From positions 1 to 7,255 of the forward strand of contig CAZODA010000086.1 of assembly GCA_964578485.1 (NCBI GenBank): DNA of 7,255 nt. The letters run 5' to 3'. The translations under genes were made by a program, and so were the position numbers. Shown here piece by piece: positions 6,963-7,255 of the stretch (position 1 is its first letter; each line of letters opens with the position of its first letter). The notes beneath the pieces are model-generated. The model made no database searches. It was not told the DNA's origin and worked only from the letters and a program-made list of their open reading frames with translations. The DNA is from CAZODA01 sp964578485. Its GTDB lineage: Bacteria > Bacteroidota > Bacteroidia > Bacteroidales > Marinilabiliaceae.

Positions 6963-7016
6963 GTTAATTAGTTGATTAGCAGATGTGTTGATTAGCAGAT
7001 TAGATAATTAGTTATA
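6963..7016 (+). repeat. ATTAGCAGATGTG-type short repeat (downstream copy)
   Basis: GTTGATTAGCAGAT occurs twice here (6971-6984 and 6987-7000, offset 16), embedded in TTAATTAG and GATAATTAG. ATTAGCAGATGTG (6975-6987) is the reverse complement of 598-610, upstream of the operon. Confidence 0.65.
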
Positions 7017-7030
7017 AATTAATTTTGTTA

Positions 7031-7086
7031 ACCCCTCCGACCTCCGGCCACCTCCCCTTTGCAGGGGAGGAGTTTTGAGTGATAAT
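7031..7086. repeat. 56-bp GC-rich repeat with hairpin, copy 1
   Basis: This block is identical over 56 bases to 7146-7201. It opens with ACCCCTCCGACCTCCGGCC and contains an 8-bp stem CCTCCCCT/AGGGGAGG with loop TTGC (7051-7070), followed by AGTTTTGAG. It is far richer in GC than its surroundings, suggesting an element that moved in. The stem plus TTTT could end transcription from mltG on the plus strand, but the T-run is short, so this is only a possibility. I recall similar hairpin repeats scattered in Bacteroidota genomes. Confidence 0.85.
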
Positions 7087-7106
7087 TCTGTTTTACCAGT
7101 TTAACC

Positions 7107-7133
7107 TCCCGCTTTCGGCAAGCCTCAGCGGGA
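7107..7133. other. hairpin in the spacer between the 56-bp repeats
   Basis: A 7-bp stem TCCCGCT/AGCGGGA (7107-7113 and 7127-7133) with a 13-nt loop lies in the 59-nt spacer (7087-7145) between the two 56-bp copies. The stem is GC-rich like the repeats, while the first part of the spacer (TCTGTTTTACCAGTTTAA) is AT-rich. It is probably part of the same composite element. Confidence 0.5.
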
Positions 7134-7145
7134 TTTCGCTGCGCT

Positions 7146-7201
7146 ACCCCTCCGACCTCCGGCCACCTCCCCTTTGCAGGGGAGGAGTTTTGAGTGATAA
7201 T
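7146..7201. repeat. 56-bp GC-rich repeat with hairpin, copy 2
   Basis: This is the second exact copy of 7031-7086 (offset 115), in the same orientation and with the same hairpin (7166-7185). After it the sequence diverges at once (GGTAGTGTCC here, TCTGTTTTAC after copy 1), which sets the right border of the unit. Confidence 0.85.
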
Positions 7202-7255
7202 GGTAGTGTCCACTTTAGTGTGTCTATGACATGTTTCTCTATCTTTATTTTATAG
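7202..7255. other. unassigned end of window, possible mobile-element terminus
   Basis: The final 54 bases (GGTAGTGTCCACTTTAGTGTG..., then an AT-rich tail) match none of the repeat families in the window. TAGTGTCCACTTTAGTGTG has the look of an insertion-sequence terminal repeat, but there is no partner repeat, transposase or target duplication in view. No function is assigned. Confidence 0.2.

Noticed and set aside
7028..7213. A 61-codon minus-strand open frame across the 56-bp repeats
   Set aside because: It is made of the two repeat copies read in two different frames (offset 115 is not a multiple of 3) plus the spacer; it has no family resemblance and no start context, so it is a by-product of the repeat.

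Overview
The window looks like a chromosomal piece of a member of the Bacteroidota, probably Bacteroidales-like. The case rests on the protein types (a long periplasmic TPR protein paired with a plug-less beta-barrel, followed by an MltG of Bacteroidota style), on AT-rich start regions without Shine-Dalgarno sequences, and on intergenic DNA packed with AT-rich short-period repeats and small palindromes. The genus cannot be fixed from the sequence alone.

Layout: positions 1-861 hold no gene. They contain a long composite repeat (1-332) with an exact 88-bp duplication, a cluster of small REP-like hairpins in head-to-head order (333-560), a short CAGATGTG-type repeat (571-613), a telomere-like 7-bp array (643-724) and an AT-rich leader. 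Three co-directional plus-strand genes follow: a 1008-residue exported TPR protein (862-3888), a 587-residue outer-membrane beta-barrel protein (3976-5739) and the 358-residue endolytic transglycosylase MltG (5749-6825). From 6823 to the end there is again no gene. A 7-bp array begins at the mltG stop codon, then comes a CAGATGTG-type repeat inverted relative to the upstream one, two exact 56-bp GC-rich repeats, and an unassigned end.

The three genes probably form one transcription unit (gaps of 87 and 9 nt) devoted to the cell envelope. MltG cuts nascent peptidoglycan from the inner membrane. The TPR protein and the barrel protein are a likely periplasm/outer-membrane pair of unknown exact role. 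The most unusual part is the intergenic DNA: at least five repeat families flank one small operon, three of them with the same 7-bp period, and one family appears on both sides in opposite orientation.
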